Source: JAYEHL01 sp041653935
GTDB lineage: Bacteria > Chloroflexota > Dehalococcoidia > E44-bin15
Direction: 5' to 3'
Length of the DNA stretch: 64,000 bases
Assembly: GCA_041653935.1 (NCBI GenBank)
Contig: JBAZEO010000001.1
Coordinates: 186,001 to 250,000, forward strand
Made by a program: the position numbers and the translations under genes. The stretch's first letter is position 1, and the number at the start of each line of letters is the position of its first letter. Under the pieces are notes generated by a model. It did no database searches and had not been told where the DNA came from. It saw only the letters and a list, made by a program, of their open reading frames with translations. This document shows, piece after piece, positions 50,714 through 59,529 of the stretch.

Positions 50714-51268
50714 ATGTCTCGCATCGGTAAGATGCCAATTACTGTACCAAAGGGTGTTGAAGTAAAAATAAGCGGAAGTGAAGTGCGGGTTAAAGGTCCG
50801 AAAGGTGAATTAACGCGCTCATTTGATCCTTCTATTTCAATTACTATGGATAAAGGTGTACTTGAAGTATCTAGATCGTCAGATGAAAAAAAGGTGCGAT
50901 CATTACATGGTTTGATCAGAACTCTGTTGGCTAATATGGTTATTGGAGTGAGTGAAGGATATCATAAAGATCTAGAGATTGTCGGTGTGGGATATCGGGC
51001 TCAGGCTGCTTCGGGTGGAAAGGTTACATTTCAGTTGGGATTTTCTCATGTGAAAGAGATTAATCCGCCAGCGGGAGTGTCGGTTGTCGTTAAAGAGCCG
51101 CAGCGCCTAGTTGTGCAAGGAATTGATAAGGAGCAGGTGGGTGATGTGGCAGCTAAAATTCGTGCGATGAGGCCGCCGGATCACTATAAAGGCAAGGGTG
51201 TCAGATATTCAAATGAAAAGGTGCGTATAAAACCTGGAAAAGCAGGTAAAGCTGGAGCCAAACGGTGA
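50714..51268 (+). CDS. rplF: 50S ribosomal protein L6
   Basis: 184 residues, two homologous domains: SRIGKMPITVPKGVEVKISG, VRVKGPKGELTRSFDPSI, GLIRTLLANMVIGVSEGYHK and the C-terminal signature RPPDHYKGKGVRYSNEKVRI. GGGAGGAAG precedes the ATG. The stop overlaps the rplR start by one base. Confidence 0.97.
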   Translation: MSRIGKMPITVPKGVEVKISGSEVRVKGPKGELTRSFDPSISITMDKGVLEVSRSSDEKKVRSLHGLIRTLLANMVIGVSEGYHKDLEIVGVGYRAQAASGGKVTFQLGFSHVKEINPPAGVSVVVKEPQRLVVQGIDKEQVGDVAAKIRAMRPPDHYKGKGVRYSNEKVRIKPGKAGKAGAKR

Positions 51269-51627
51269 TGGGTGAGTATAACACAAAAAAATCACGTGAA
51301 GTAAGACACGATCGTGTTCGTAAGTCAGTTTCAGGCACCGCAGAAAGGCCGAGGCTATGCGTTTATCGCAGCCTGAGTCATATTTATTGTCAAATTATTG
51401 ATGATAGTCAGGGGCATACTTTAGTATCGGCATCGACGTTGGATCACGAGCTTAAAGCTAATGATAAGAAAAAGACTGAGACAGCTGCATTTGTTGGGAA
51501 GCTGATAGCAAAACGTGCATCGGAGAATGGTATTAAAAAAGTGGTCTTTGATCGGGGAGGATACCAGTATCATGGTCGCGTGAAGGCTCTGGCTGATGCG
51601 GCGAGAAAAGCAGGCTTGGAGTTTTAA
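51268..51627 (+). CDS. rplR: 50S ribosomal protein L18
   Basis: 5S rRNA-binding protein of about 119 residues with RHDRVRKSVSGTAERPRLCV, YRSLSHIYCQIIDDSQGHTL, FVGKLIAKRASENGIKKVVF and DRGGYQYHGRVKALADAARK. The ATG overlapping the rplF stop (51268) is preferred; a GTG one codon upstream is equally possible. Confidence 0.95.
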   Translation: MGEYNTKKSREVRHDRVRKSVSGTAERPRLCVYRSLSHIYCQIIDDSQGHTLVSASTLDHELKANDKKKTETAAFVGKLIAKRASENGIKKVVFDRGGYQYHGRVKALADAARKAGLEF

Positions 51628-51629
51628 TA

Positions 51630-52133
51630 ATGGAAAATTCAAAACAAGGCGATGCCTTAAATGAGAAGCTTGTACATATTAAACGGGTAGCTAAAGTTGT
51701 CAAGGGAGGAAGGCGTTTCAGCTTTACAGCTTTGGTAGTCGTTGGCGATGGCAAGGGTACAGTGGGCGAAGGTTTGGGAAAAGCGAAAGAAATACCCGAA
51801 GCTATTCGCAAAGGAAATGCAATCGCGCGTAAACGCATGGTTAAGGTAACGATGAAAGATGGGACCATACCATATCAGATAACTGCCAAATACTGTGGTT
51901 CAAAAGTTCTTCTGAAACCGGCTTCGCAAGGCACTGGTTTAATTGCGGGTGGCGGTGTTCGTGCTGTTCTTGAAGTTGTTGGGATAAAAGATATCCTTAC
52001 AAAATCTCTAGGCAGTGAGAACCAAGTAAACGTAGTGCGAGCAACAATAAAAGCTCTGCATCAGTTAAAAACTCCTGAAGAAGCTCTTTCCAGGCGTAAG
52101 CCATTGCTTACTAAGGAGGTTCCCGTTGGCTAA
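51630..52133 (+). CDS. rpsE: 30S ribosomal protein S5
   Basis: 167 residues with an N-terminal double-stranded-RNA-like domain (LVHIKRVAKVVKGGRRFSFT, ALVVVGDGKGTVGEGLGKAK) and the C-terminal domain KVLLKPASQGTGLIAGGGVR and VLEVVGIKDILTKSLGS. It overlaps rpmD by eight bases and carries that gene's AAGGAGG. Confidence 0.97.
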   Translation: MENSKQGDALNEKLVHIKRVAKVVKGGRRFSFTALVVVGDGKGTVGEGLGKAKEIPEAIRKGNAIARKRMVKVTMKDGTIPYQITAKYCGSKVLLKPASQGTGLIAGGGVRAVLEVVGIKDILTKSLGSENQVNVVRATIKALHQLKTPEEALSRRKPLLTKEVPVG

Positions 52134-52317
52134 ATTAGTGGTTACGTGGGTAAAAAGTGGAATAGGTTTCTCACGTGACCAGAGAAATACTATACGTTCC
52201 TTGGGGCTTCATCGTTTGAATCAAACCGTTGAGCACGATGATTCTCCATCAATGCGCGGGATGTTGTTGAAGGTTAGACATCTTGTCAAAGTGGAGGAAA
52301 CCGTTGAGGGAGAATGA
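52126..52317 (+). CDS. rpmD: 50S ribosomal protein L30
   Basis: 63 residues with VTWVKSGIGFSRDQRNTIRS, LGLHRLNQTVEHDDSPSMRG and MLLKVRHLVKVEE, the L30 pattern. A TTG start with AAGGAGG five bases upstream. The 3' end overlaps rplO by 14 bases. Confidence 0.95.
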   Translation: MAKLVVTWVKSGIGFSRDQRNTIRSLGLHRLNQTVEHDDSPSMRGMLLKVRHLVKVEETVEGE

Positions 52318-52753
52318 TCTGGTCCCCTCTCAAGGGGCTAAGCATAGTAAAAAAAGAGTAGGACGTGGATCCGGCAGCGGTCATGGTACTACCGCATGTA
52401 AAGGTACAAAAGGACAGAAGGCACGTGCCGGATTCTCCTTACGTCCTGGTTTTGAAGGTGGACAGAACCCGTTAACGAAACGCCTTCCTGAGCAGCGTGG
52501 TTTTAATAATATCTTCAGAACTGAATATTCAACGATAAATATATCAAGCCTCAATCGCTTTGAGTCAGGACAGGAAATTAAACCAGAAGATTTGGTAGAG
52601 CAGAGGCTGGTTAAATCCCTAAAGAAACCGATCAAAATCCTAGGCAATGGCGAGCTTGAGAAACCATTTACCGTTAGAGCTAATAAGTTCACTCAAACGG
52701 CTAAGAGGAAGATCGAGTCCGCTGGAGGAAAAGTAGAGGAAATCAGCCAGTGA
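52304..52753 (+). CDS. rplO: 50S ribosomal protein L15
   Basis: 149 residues: the basic N-terminal tail SKKRVGRGSGSGHGTTACKG, TKGQKARAGFSLRPGFEGGQ, PLTKRLPEQRGFNN, and the C-terminal domain with VRANKFTQTAKRKIESAGG. The TTG at 52304 (MRENDL) is preferred because GGAGG lies seven bases upstream, whereas the TTG at 52283 would add seven residues not typical of L15. Confidence 0.94.
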   Translation: MRENDLVPSQGAKHSKKRVGRGSGSGHGTTACKGTKGQKARAGFSLRPGFEGGQNPLTKRLPEQRGFNNIFRTEYSTINISSLNRFESGQEIKPEDLVEQRLVKSLKKPIKILGNGELEKPFTVRANKFTQTAKRKIESAGGKVEEISQ

Positions 52754-54084
52754 CTCAAGAGCGGAAAAGTTCCAGACCTCAGTTACTCCAATCCATGATA
52801 GATGCCTTCCGTCAGACAGATCTTAGACGAAAGATACTGATTACGTTAGGCATTCTTGTGCTATTCCGCTTTATTGCTCATGTACCTGTGCCCGGTGCTG
52901 ATCCCGCAGCAATGCAGGACTTTTTAGGCGGAGGCACAAGCGCAGGCTCTTTATTCGGGATGCTGGATTTGTTCAGCGGCAGCGCAATGAGAAATATGAG
53001 CATTGCTTCATTGGGGGTTTATCCTTATATTACGGCTACAATCATCATGCAACTTATGGTACCCGTCATTCCTAAACTAAGGGAGCTATCTCGCGAAGGT
53101 GATAGCGGCAGAGCTAAAATAAATATATATACACATTGGCTCACTGTTCCTCTGGCCATGCTTCAGGGTTATAGTCAGTTGATTTTACTACAGCGATCTT
53201 CTGATGTTCTAAGTAATGTTGGTTTCTCTGGCGAAAATGCTCTTCCTACTATTTCAATGATTCTTGCTATGGTTGCAGGCACTATGTTTTTGGTATGGCT
53301 TGGTGAGTTGATAACAGAATATGGTATAGGCAATGGCGTGTCTCTGATAATATTTGCTGGAATTGTTTGTACTCTACCTAACCTGGTAGGGCAGGGAGCT
53401 CTAGCGCATAATGCGCTGGGTTTGGTTATTTTTTGTGTATTATCTTTGGTTGTCCTTGTAACCATAATAATTTTTACAGAAGCGCAACGACGTATCCCGG
53501 TTCAATATGCTAGAAGCTTGTATCGCGGCGGCAAAGTTTATAGACAATCAGGTGGCACTCATATACCGATACGTGTAAATTCAGCAGGCATGATACCGAT
53601 TATATTCGCTATGTCCTTTTTGTTAATGCCTGGAATAATTGCTGGCTTTTTTGCCAATCCTGCAGCTCCTAACTTTGCTGATTCAGTGGTTAATTTATTT
53701 TCTAGTCAAGGTTATTTCTATTGGATATTGTATTTCTTTTTAGTGGTTGCGTTAACGTTCTTCTATACTACAGTGATCTTTCAACAACAGAATTTGGCTG
53801 ATACTTTGCAGAAGCAGGGCGCTTTTATACCAGGTATTCGACCAGGAAAAGCTACACATCAGTATTTATCAAAACTGAATAATCGTATTACCTGGGGTGG
53901 AGCCATATTCTTGGGTCTTGTGACGATATCACCGTTTATCATACAAAAATTATCGGGACTAGGGCAGGCTCAGCTGCAACTTCCAGCTATTGGCATGATA
54001 ATAGTTGTTGGCGTAGCTCTTGATACAATGAGACAGTTGGAAGCACAGCTTCTGATGAGAAATTATGAAGGCTTTTTGAAATAG
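52750..54084 (+). CDS. secY: Preprotein translocase subunit SecY
   Basis: Channel subunit of the Sec translocon. 444 residues with ten hydrophobic segments. Landmarks are FRFIAHVPVPGADPAAMQDF in helix 1 and the plug, LGVYPYITATIIMQLMVPVI, EYGIGNGVSLIIFAGIV, RRIPVQYARSLYRGGKVYRQ, GMIPIIFAMSFLLMPG, and the conserved RPGKATHQYLSKLNNRITW cytoplasmic loop. A GTG start overlaps the rplO stop by four bases (GTGA). SecG is encoded at 9.5 kb. Confidence 0.97.
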   Translation: MTQERKSSRPQLLQSMIDAFRQTDLRRKILITLGILVLFRFIAHVPVPGADPAAMQDFLGGGTSAGSLFGMLDLFSGSAMRNMSIASLGVYPYITATIIMQLMVPVIPKLRELSREGDSGRAKINIYTHWLTVPLAMLQGYSQLILLQRSSDVLSNVGFSGENALPTISMILAMVAGTMFLVWLGELITEYGIGNGVSLIIFAGIVCTLPNLVGQGALAHNALGLVIFCVLSLVVLVTIIIFTEAQRRIPVQYARSLYRGGKVYRQSGGTHIPIRVNSAGMIPIIFAMSFLLMPGIIAGFFANPAAPNFADSVVNLFSSQGYFYWILYFFLVVALTFFYTTVIFQQQNLADTLQKQGAFIPGIRPGKATHQYLSKLNNRITWGGAIFLGLVTISPFIIQKLSGLGQAQLQLPAIGMIIVVGVALDTMRQLEAQLLMRNYEGFLK

Positions 54085-54096
54085 GGAGGATTCATA

Positions 54097-54744
54097 ATGA
54101 GGTTGATACTTTTAGGCGCTCCAGGATCTGGAAAAGGGACACAGGCAAAAAATATAGCCGAAAAGGTTGGAATTACACATGTGGCTTCGGGCGACTTGTT
54201 CCGTGCTGCAGCTACTAGAGGGGATGAGTTAGGTAAACAGGCCAAGTATTATATGGAAAAAGGCCTTCTTGTTCCTGACGAAATTACTATAAAGATGATT
54301 TTAGAGCGTATTGACGCTCCGGATTGTTCAAAGGGAGTCATGCTGGATGGTTTTCCTAGGACATTAGAACAGGCAAAGGCATTAGACCAGGCACTTGGCA
54401 AGAAGAAACAAAAAATAGATCGGGTATTCTATATCAAAGTTTCTACTGATGAGTTGGTACGGCGATTAGGCGGTCGGTTCATTTGCCGCAAGTGCCAAGC
54501 TCCGTATCATAAGGTATCATCCCCGCCCAAAAAAGAAGGCAAATGTGATAAGTGCGGAGGTGAATTGTATCAACGTGCTGATGATACGCCTGAGACAGTC
54601 AGGAAAAGAATTGATGTATATACTAAAGAGACATCACCTTTGATTGATTACTATAAGAAAGCTAAGAAGCTTGTTGAAATAAAGGGCGAAGGGAACATAG
54701 ATAATATTACTAAGGATATCATCGCATCACTCCCGAAGAATTGA
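54097..54744 (+). CDS. adk: Adenylate kinase, zinc-lid type
   Basis: Interconverts AMP, ADP and ATP. 215 residues with the P-loop LLGAPGSGKGTQAKNIAEK (5-23), HVASGDLFRAAATRGDELGK, MLDGFPRTLEQAKALD, and a LID domain carrying CRKCQAPYH and CDKCGGELYQR, a four-Cys zinc site as in Gram-positive-type enzymes. AGGGAGG precedes the ATG. The secY-adk-map-infA order is classical. Confidence 0.97.
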   Translation: MRLILLGAPGSGKGTQAKNIAEKVGITHVASGDLFRAAATRGDELGKQAKYYMEKGLLVPDEITIKMILERIDAPDCSKGVMLDGFPRTLEQAKALDQALGKKKQKIDRVFYIKVSTDELVRRLGGRFICRKCQAPYHKVSSPPKKEGKCDKCGGELYQRADDTPETVRKRIDVYTKETSPLIDYYKKAKKLVEIKGEGNIDNITKDIIASLPKN

Positions 54745-54745
54745 A

Positions 54746-55498
54746 ATGGGGATAGAAATCAAGTCACCCCGCGAGATCGACCTTATGAGGAAAGCGGGGA
54801 AAATAGTAGCTATCGTTCTTGATATATTGAAGAAGAGAATTAAACCTGGTATTATCACTGAGGAGTTAGACGCAATATCACTAGACGAATTGAATAAACG
54901 CGGCGCGATATCCTCTTTTAAAGGGTATAGAGGATATCCTGCGCATTTGTGTGTTTCTATAAATGATGAATTAGTTCATGGAATACCGGGCAAGCGTGTT
55001 CTTAAAGAAGGAGATATTGTCACAATAGATTTTGGTGCTATTTATAATGGCTTCCATGGGGATGCTGCTCGAACAATAGCAGTAGGTCGAATTAGTGACA
55101 CAGCTAAGAAATTGATAGATACTACTGAGAATGCTTTAAGGGTTGGGATTGAAAGTGCAAGAAGCGGCGCTCGGCTGGGAGATGTATCTTCTTCAATCCA
55201 GTCTTTTGTTGAGGCTAATGGCTTTTCTGTGGTGCGTGAATATGCAGGACATGGCATTGGTCGACAAATGCATGAGGATCCGCAGATACCGAATTATGGA
55301 AAACCAGGGCAGGGTCTGATTTTGAAACGGGGCATGGCGCTTGCTCTGGAGCCAATGGTTACTGTGGGTGATTGGCATACTAAAGTAGGCAGTGATGGAT
55401 GGACAGTTTCTACTGCTGATGGTAGTTTGTGTGCTCATTTTGAGGATACGATCGTAATAACTGATGGTAAGGCTGAAATATTGACGGTGTTGGATTAG
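54746..55498 (+). CDS. map: Methionine aminopeptidase, type I
   Basis: Removes the initiator Met from nascent proteins. 250 residues with IKSPREIDLMRKAGKIVAIV, ICVSINDEVVHGIPG-like CVSINDELVHGIPGKRVLKE, and metal ligands in VTIDFGAIYNGFHGDAARTI (two Asp), GHGIGRQMHEDPQIPNYG (His), LALEPMV (Glu) and CAHFEDTIVITDG (Glu). It starts one base after the adk stop and lacks a strong Shine-Dalgarno, consistent with coupling. Confidence 0.96.
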   Translation: MGIEIKSPREIDLMRKAGKIVAIVLDILKKRIKPGIITEELDAISLDELNKRGAISSFKGYRGYPAHLCVSINDELVHGIPGKRVLKEGDIVTIDFGAIYNGFHGDAARTIAVGRISDTAKKLIDTTENALRVGIESARSGARLGDVSSSIQSFVEANGFSVVREYAGHGIGRQMHEDPQIPNYGKPGQGLILKRGMALALEPMVTVGDWHTKVGSDGWTVSTADGSLCAHFEDTIVITDGKAEILTVLD

Positions 55499-55507
55499 GC
55501 ACGTCAT

Positions 55508-55726
55508 ATGGCTAAAAAGGAAAGTATTGAAGTTGAAGGAACTGTTGTAAAATCTTTACCCAATACAATGTTCCGTGTTGAGCTAGCTAATGGACATCAG
55601 GTGTTGGCTCATATTTCTGGAAAAATGAGGATTCATTATATAAAAATATTAGCGGGAGATAAAGTTTTAGTTGAGTTATCACCTTATGATCTAACGAGAG
55701 GCAGGATTACATATAGATTTCGGTAG
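55508..55726 (+). CDS. infA: Translation initiation factor IF-1
   Basis: 72-residue OB-fold protein: KESIEVEGTVVKSLPNTMFR, VELANGHQVLAHISGKMRIH, YIKILAGDKVLVELSPYDLT and RGRITYRFR, which is IF-1 almost without variation. Nine bases after map. Confidence 0.97.
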   Translation: MAKKESIEVEGTVVKSLPNTMFRVELANGHQVLAHISGKMRIHYIKILAGDKVLVELSPYDLTRGRITYRFR

Positions 55727-55753
55727 ACTTATGGGCGGTGGAAGGAGATAAGA

Positions 55754-55867
55754 ATGAAAGTTAAAGCATCAGTAAGACCACGTTGCGAGAAATGTAAGGT
55801 AGTAAGAAGAAAGGGCATAGTAAGGGTAATCTGTGAGAATCCCAGGCATAAACAAAGGCAGGGGTAA
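55754..55867 (+). CDS. rpmJ: 50S ribosomal protein L36, zinc type
   Basis: A 37-residue gene. It reads MKVKASVRPRCEKCKVVRRK then GIVRVICENPRHKQRQG, with the zinc ligands C-x2-C-x12-C-x4-H (Cys 11, 14, 27 and His 32). GGAAGGAG lies about six bases before the ATG. Between its stop and rpsM are 59 bases without a further gene. Confidence 0.95.
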   Translation: MKVKASVRPRCEKCKVVRRKGIVRVICENPRHKQRQG

Positions 55868-55926
55868 AACTTCACAGCGTGTTAGTTTGGTAATGTTAAA
55901 GAAGGCTGAAAAATAAGGACGAAGTT

Positions 55927-56310
55927 ATGGCACGATTAGCAGGGGTAGATCTTCCTAAAAATAAGCGAGTCGAGATAGGTTTGCGATATATATATGGTAT
56001 AGGACCTACAGCTAGCAGAGTAATACTCGCAAAGGCTAAGGTGGATCCCAATACTAAGGTTAGTGAGCTCACGGAGGGTGAGGTTGGTCAGATCCGTGAA
56101 ATTATTGAGAAAGAGTATGAAGTAGAAGGTGAACTAAGACGTAAAGTTAATCTTAATATAAAACGGTTGATTGAGATCGGCAGCTATCGTGGTATTCGCC
56201 ATCGACGTGGGCTTCCGGTTCACGGACAGCGAACCAAAACCAATGCTCGTACGAAGAGGGGAGCACGTAAGACGGTTGCCGGTCGCAGAAGAACTGTATC
56301 TAAGAAGTAG
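55927..56310 (+). CDS. rpsM: 30S ribosomal protein S13
   Basis: 127 residues with ARLAGVDLPKNKRVEIGLRY, IYGIGPTASRVILAKAKVDP, RKVNLNIKRLIEIGSYRGIR and HRRGLPVHGQRTKTNARTKR. A basic C-terminal tail contacts the P-site tRNA. It follows rpmJ, as in the alpha operon. Confidence 0.97.
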   Translation: MARLAGVDLPKNKRVEIGLRYIYGIGPTASRVILAKAKVDPNTKVSELTEGEVGQIREIIEKEYEVEGELRRKVNLNIKRLIEIGSYRGIRHRRGLPVHGQRTKTNARTKRGARKTVAGRRRTVSKK

Positions 56311-56319
56311 AGGGATATT

Positions 56320-56721
56320 ATGGCAGAAAAAGAAAAGAAAAAAGTTACACGTGTTAAGAAGAAAGAGAAAAAATTAATATCTAAAGGTCGTGCATATATA
56401 CAATCGACTTTTAATAATACGGTAATAACAATTACTGATCAATCTGGGAATACTATTTCCTGGGGTAGTTCAGGAACCGCGGGATTCAAAGGATCGCGTA
56501 AGGGGACACCATATGCGGCGCAACTTGCAGCTGAGCAGGCGGCACATAAAGGGGTAGAACATGGGCTTAAGCAAGTTGAAGTGTATGTAAAAGGGCCGGG
56601 CAGTGGAAGAGAGGCAGCGATACGCGCGCTACAGGCTGCCGGAATAACTATAACAGGTATACGGGATGTCACTCCCATACCTCATAATGGATGCCGCCCA
56701 TGCAAGAGAAGGCGAGTGTAG
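56320..56721 (+). CDS. rpsK: 30S ribosomal protein S11
   Basis: 133 residues: a Lys-rich N-terminus (about 1-24), then GRAYIQSTFNNTVITITDQS, GNTISWGSSGTAGFKGSRKG, TPYAAQLAAEQAAHKGVEHG and the end GIRDVTPIPHNGCRPCKRRR. The N-terminal extension is slightly longer and more basic than in E. coli. Confidence 0.97.
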   Translation: MAEKEKKKVTRVKKKEKKLISKGRAYIQSTFNNTVITITDQSGNTISWGSSGTAGFKGSRKGTPYAAQLAAEQAAHKGVEHGLKQVEVYVKGPGSGREAAIRALQAAGITITGIRDVTPIPHNGCRPCKRRRV

Positions 56722-56787
56722 TTATATATTTATCGCATATGAAATTCATCTCTTAGATTTCTAGTGGAAAAGGAGTAGGGCGAAGAA

Positions 56788-57417
56788 ATGGCTCGATATA
56801 TAGGAGCAGTTTGTCGAGTATGTAGGCGACAGAATGAAAAGCTGATGCTGAAAGGTGAGCGTTGCTTATCAAGGAAGTGTGGTCTTGAAAAACGCAACTC
56901 CCCTCCAGGGCAGCAAAAAAAATCTCATAAAAGGAAGATTTCAGACCGAGGCCTACAGCTCAGGGAAAAGCAAAAGACCAGATTTACTTATGGGATAGCG
57001 GAGCGACAGTTCCATAGACACTTTGAAGAAGCCTTGAAACGCCCTGGTGCGACTGGCGAAGTTTTGTTGCAGATCCTTGAGATGAGACTTGATAATGTTG
57101 TTTATAGATTAGGTTTCGCTGATTCACGTAGTCAGGCGCGACAGCTAGTTTGCCATGGACATATTGTATTGAACGGAAAGAAAACAGATATTCCATCCTG
57201 CACGACGCATGTAGAGGATGAAATTACCCTGCGTGCGGGTGATAAAGAGAGAACCTATTATAAAGTCATTACTCAGCAGATAGGGACAAAAACAGTTCCG
57301 GGATGGCTTAAACTAGACGTTGAAAAGCTTACCGGTAAAATCATTTCTGTTCCTAACCGAAATGATATTGATTTAAGAATTAATGAGAAGGTTGTAGTTG
57401 AATACTATTCCAGATAA
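56788..57417 (+). CDS. rpsD: 30S ribosomal protein S4, zinc type
   Basis: 209 residues. Four N-terminal Cys (C9, C12, C26, C31: CRVC and CLSRKC) mark the zinc-binding C+ form. GIAERQFHRHFEEALKRPGA follows, then the S4 RNA-binding domain RLDNVVYRLGFADSRSQARQ. S4 nucleates 16S folding and in E. coli represses the alpha operon. The ATG has AGGAGTAGGG about eleven bases upstream; rpoA follows 19 bases after the stop. Confidence 0.96.
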   Translation: MARYIGAVCRVCRRQNEKLMLKGERCLSRKCGLEKRNSPPGQQKKSHKRKISDRGLQLREKQKTRFTYGIAERQFHRHFEEALKRPGATGEVLLQILEMRLDNVVYRLGFADSRSQARQLVCHGHIVLNGKKTDIPSCTTHVEDEITLRAGDKERTYYKVITQQIGTKTVPGWLKLDVEKLTGKIISVPNRNDIDLRINEKVVVEYYSR

Positions 57418-57436
57418 CATAATTGGAGGTAGCCAT

Positions 57437-58423
57437 TTGACTGAGGCTGTACTACCACAAATAGAGTGTTCAGAGCTCTCGGAAAAATATGGACGATTTG
57501 TCATCGAACCTCTTGAAAGGGGTTATGGTGTCACATTAGGAAATGCGCTTAGGAGGGTCTTGTTAAACTCTATCACGGGTTCAGCTGTAACTTGGATGAT
57601 GATTGAAGGGATTCAGCATGAGTTTTCAACAATTTCCAATGTTAAAGAGGATACAGTTGATTTTATCCTGAATGTGAAATCAATTAGGCTGCGAGCTTTA
57701 TCTTCACATGGTGGGAAGTTAACATTAAGGTGCAAAGGTGAGCGCCAAGTTACAGCTGGTGATATCGAGCCTTCGGCGGATTTCGAGATAGTTAATCCTG
57801 ATATGCATTTAGCGACACTGGATACAGCTGATGCCAAATTGGAAGTAGAGTTCAATGTTGAACAGGGAAAAGGTTACCGACTTGCTAGTAAAGCCGAAGG
57901 TCTTCCTATAGGGGCTATACCTATCGATGCAATTTTTACTCCTATAAGAAGGGTAAACTATAAAATCGAGACCGTTGCAGTTGAAGAACTGCATGGATAT
58001 GAGCGTCTAACGGTGGATATATGGACAGACGGTACAGTATCACCAGTAGAAGCCGTAAGTCAAAGCGCTCATATGCTTATTGAGCATTTCCAGCTATTTT
58101 ATGAACTTGCGAAAGTGCCGTTGAGGGTTGGAGAGAAACAGCCTCGCCTACCTATTCCGTTAGAGCAATATAATATGCCTATTGAAGAACTTGACCTCTC
58201 GGTACGCACATTCAATTGTTTGAAACGGGCTGGCATCACAAAAGTAGGCGAGTTGTTTGAGAAGAGCGAGGAAGATCTGTTAAGTATAAAGAATTTTGGG
58301 CAGAAAGCTCTTGAAGAACTGAAAGGACAGCTGCAAGGGAAAGGATTTAATCCCCCTAACCTTTTTAATAGTGAAGTAGCCGAAAATGAATTATCGGAGG
58401 ATACACAGGGGGAGGACGAGTAA
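57437..58423 (+). CDS. rpoA: RNA polymerase alpha subunit
   Basis: The N-terminal assembly domain contains YGRFVIEPLERGYGVTLGNA, LRRVLLNSITGSAVTWMMIE, and VEEDVLNI-type VKEDTVDFILNVKSIRLRAL. The C-terminal DNA- and activator-binding domain (about 260-310) has IEELDLSVRTFNCLKRAGIT and LLSIKNFGQKALEELK. An acidic tail ends the protein. The TTG at 57437 with GGAGG seven bases upstream is chosen; an in-frame ATG at 57398 inside rpsD would add 13 unusual residues. Confidence 0.97.
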   Translation: MTEAVLPQIECSELSEKYGRFVIEPLERGYGVTLGNALRRVLLNSITGSAVTWMMIEGIQHEFSTISNVKEDTVDFILNVKSIRLRALSSHGGKLTLRCKGERQVTAGDIEPSADFEIVNPDMHLATLDTADAKLEVEFNVEQGKGYRLASKAEGLPIGAIPIDAIFTPIRRVNYKIETVAVEELHGYERLTVDIWTDGTVSPVEAVSQSAHMLIEHFQLFYELAKVPLRVGEKQPRLPIPLEQYNMPIEELDLSVRTFNCLKRAGITKVGELFEKSEEDLLSIKNFGQKALEELKGQLQGKGFNPPNLFNSEVAENELSEDTQGEDE

Positions 58424-58426
58424 GCT

Positions 58427-58780
58427 ATGAGACATAAAGTTTCCGGGAGGCATTTTTCTAGACCGACATCACATAGGTTAATGATGTATCGTAACCTTGT
58501 TACCGATCTTTTGAGATATGAGAAGATTGTAACTACTGAAGCTAAAGCGAAAGAGGTTCGCGGTTTTGCAGAACGAATGATAACGTTTGGCAAAGATGGT
58601 TCATTGCAGAGTAGGCGTGCAGTACTCTCATTTGTGAATGATAAGCAAGTTGCAGATAAATTATTTAAGGAAATCGCGCCAAAATATGCCCAGAGGGCTG
58701 GTGGATATGTTCGTATAGTCAGAATCGGGCAGAGGGTTGGCGATGCTGCGCCGATAGCACAGCTTGAATTAGTGAAGTAG
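58427..58780 (+). CDS. rplQ: 50S ribosomal protein L17
   Basis: 117 residues with MRHKVSGRHFSRPTSHRLMM, YRNLVTDLLRYEKIVTTEAK, AKEVRGFAERMITFGKDGSL, and the end GGYVRIVRIGQRVGDAAPIA. It starts three bases after rpoA, with GGGGGAGG in the rpoA tail. Confidence 0.97.
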   Translation: MRHKVSGRHFSRPTSHRLMMYRNLVTDLLRYEKIVTTEAKAKEVRGFAERMITFGKDGSLQSRRAVLSFVNDKQVADKLFKEIAPKYAQRAGGYVRIVRIGQRVGDAAPIAQLELVK

Positions 58781-58782
58781 CT

Positions 58783-59529
58783 GTGAGAATTGCTCTTACT
58801 ATCGAATATGATGGCACAAGATATTATGGTTCTCAAAGACAAAATAATGTGCCGACGATACAGGGAGAATTGGAAGAAGCTATAGCGAAGATTACGGATG
58901 AGCGTGTTCGAACGGTATTTGCAGGACGCACCGATCAGGGTGTCCATGCAAAAGGTCAGGTGGCAGCATTCGAAACAGATTCATCCTTGGCGCTGGAGAA
59001 TATTGCTAAAGCATTAAACTTTTATTTACCGGAAGATATTGCTATTAAGGAGGCCCACAAAGTCAGAGAAGATTTCGATCCAAGGAGGAATGCACTGAGC
59101 CGGGAGTACTGTTATTATATTTGGAATGAACCGATTCGGTCTCCTCTAAGGCGACGGGATGCACTTTTGGTGCGGCGGCCTCTTGAGGTTGATGCTATGA
59201 ACGAAGCATGCAAAGTCTTGGAAGGAACACATGACTTTGCGCCGTTTGCAAGTGCATTAGAAGGACGCGTGAATACAACTCGTACGGTTTATCGGGCGAG
59301 CACGTATAGAGAAGGATCGATGGTCAGTTGCCGTATCGAAGCGAATGCGTTTCTGCCGCATCAGATGCGAATGACGGTGGGTTCTCTTGTAAAGGTGGGT
59401 TTAAAACTTAGCGATATAGTGGCTTTCCGTAAAATATTAGAAGATGGAAAGCCTGCAAAGGCGGGACCGGCAGTGCCGCCTCATGGTTTATTTTTAATGA
59501 AAGTGAATTATCCTGGTGATAAAATATGA
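58783..59529 (+). CDS. truA: tRNA pseudouridine(38-40) synthase
   Basis: Modifies the anticodon arm of tRNAs. 248 residues with IEYDGTRYYGSQRQNNVPTI, QGELEEAI, the catalytic FAGRTDQGVHAKGQV (D51), DDFDPRRNALSREYCYYIW-like EDFDPRRNALSREYCYYIWN and FLPHQMRMTVGSLVKVG. A GTG start two bases after rplQ. The stop overlaps rplM by four bases. Confidence 0.95.
   Translation: MRIALTIEYDGTRYYGSQRQNNVPTIQGELEEAIAKITDERVRTVFAGRTDQGVHAKGQVAAFETDSSLALENIAKALNFYLPEDIAIKEAHKVREDFDPRRNALSREYCYYIWNEPIRSPLRRRDALLVRRPLEVDAMNEACKVLEGTHDFAPFASALEGRVNTTRTVYRASTYREGSMVSCRIEANAFLPHQMRMTVGSLVKVGLKLSDIVAFRKILEDGKPAKAGPAVPPHGLFLMKVNYPGDKI

Noticed and set aside
58099..58947. Minus-strand open frame of 282 codons
   Set aside because: Covers rpoA, rplQ and truA in antisense. 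Ser/Cys-rich translation without motifs.
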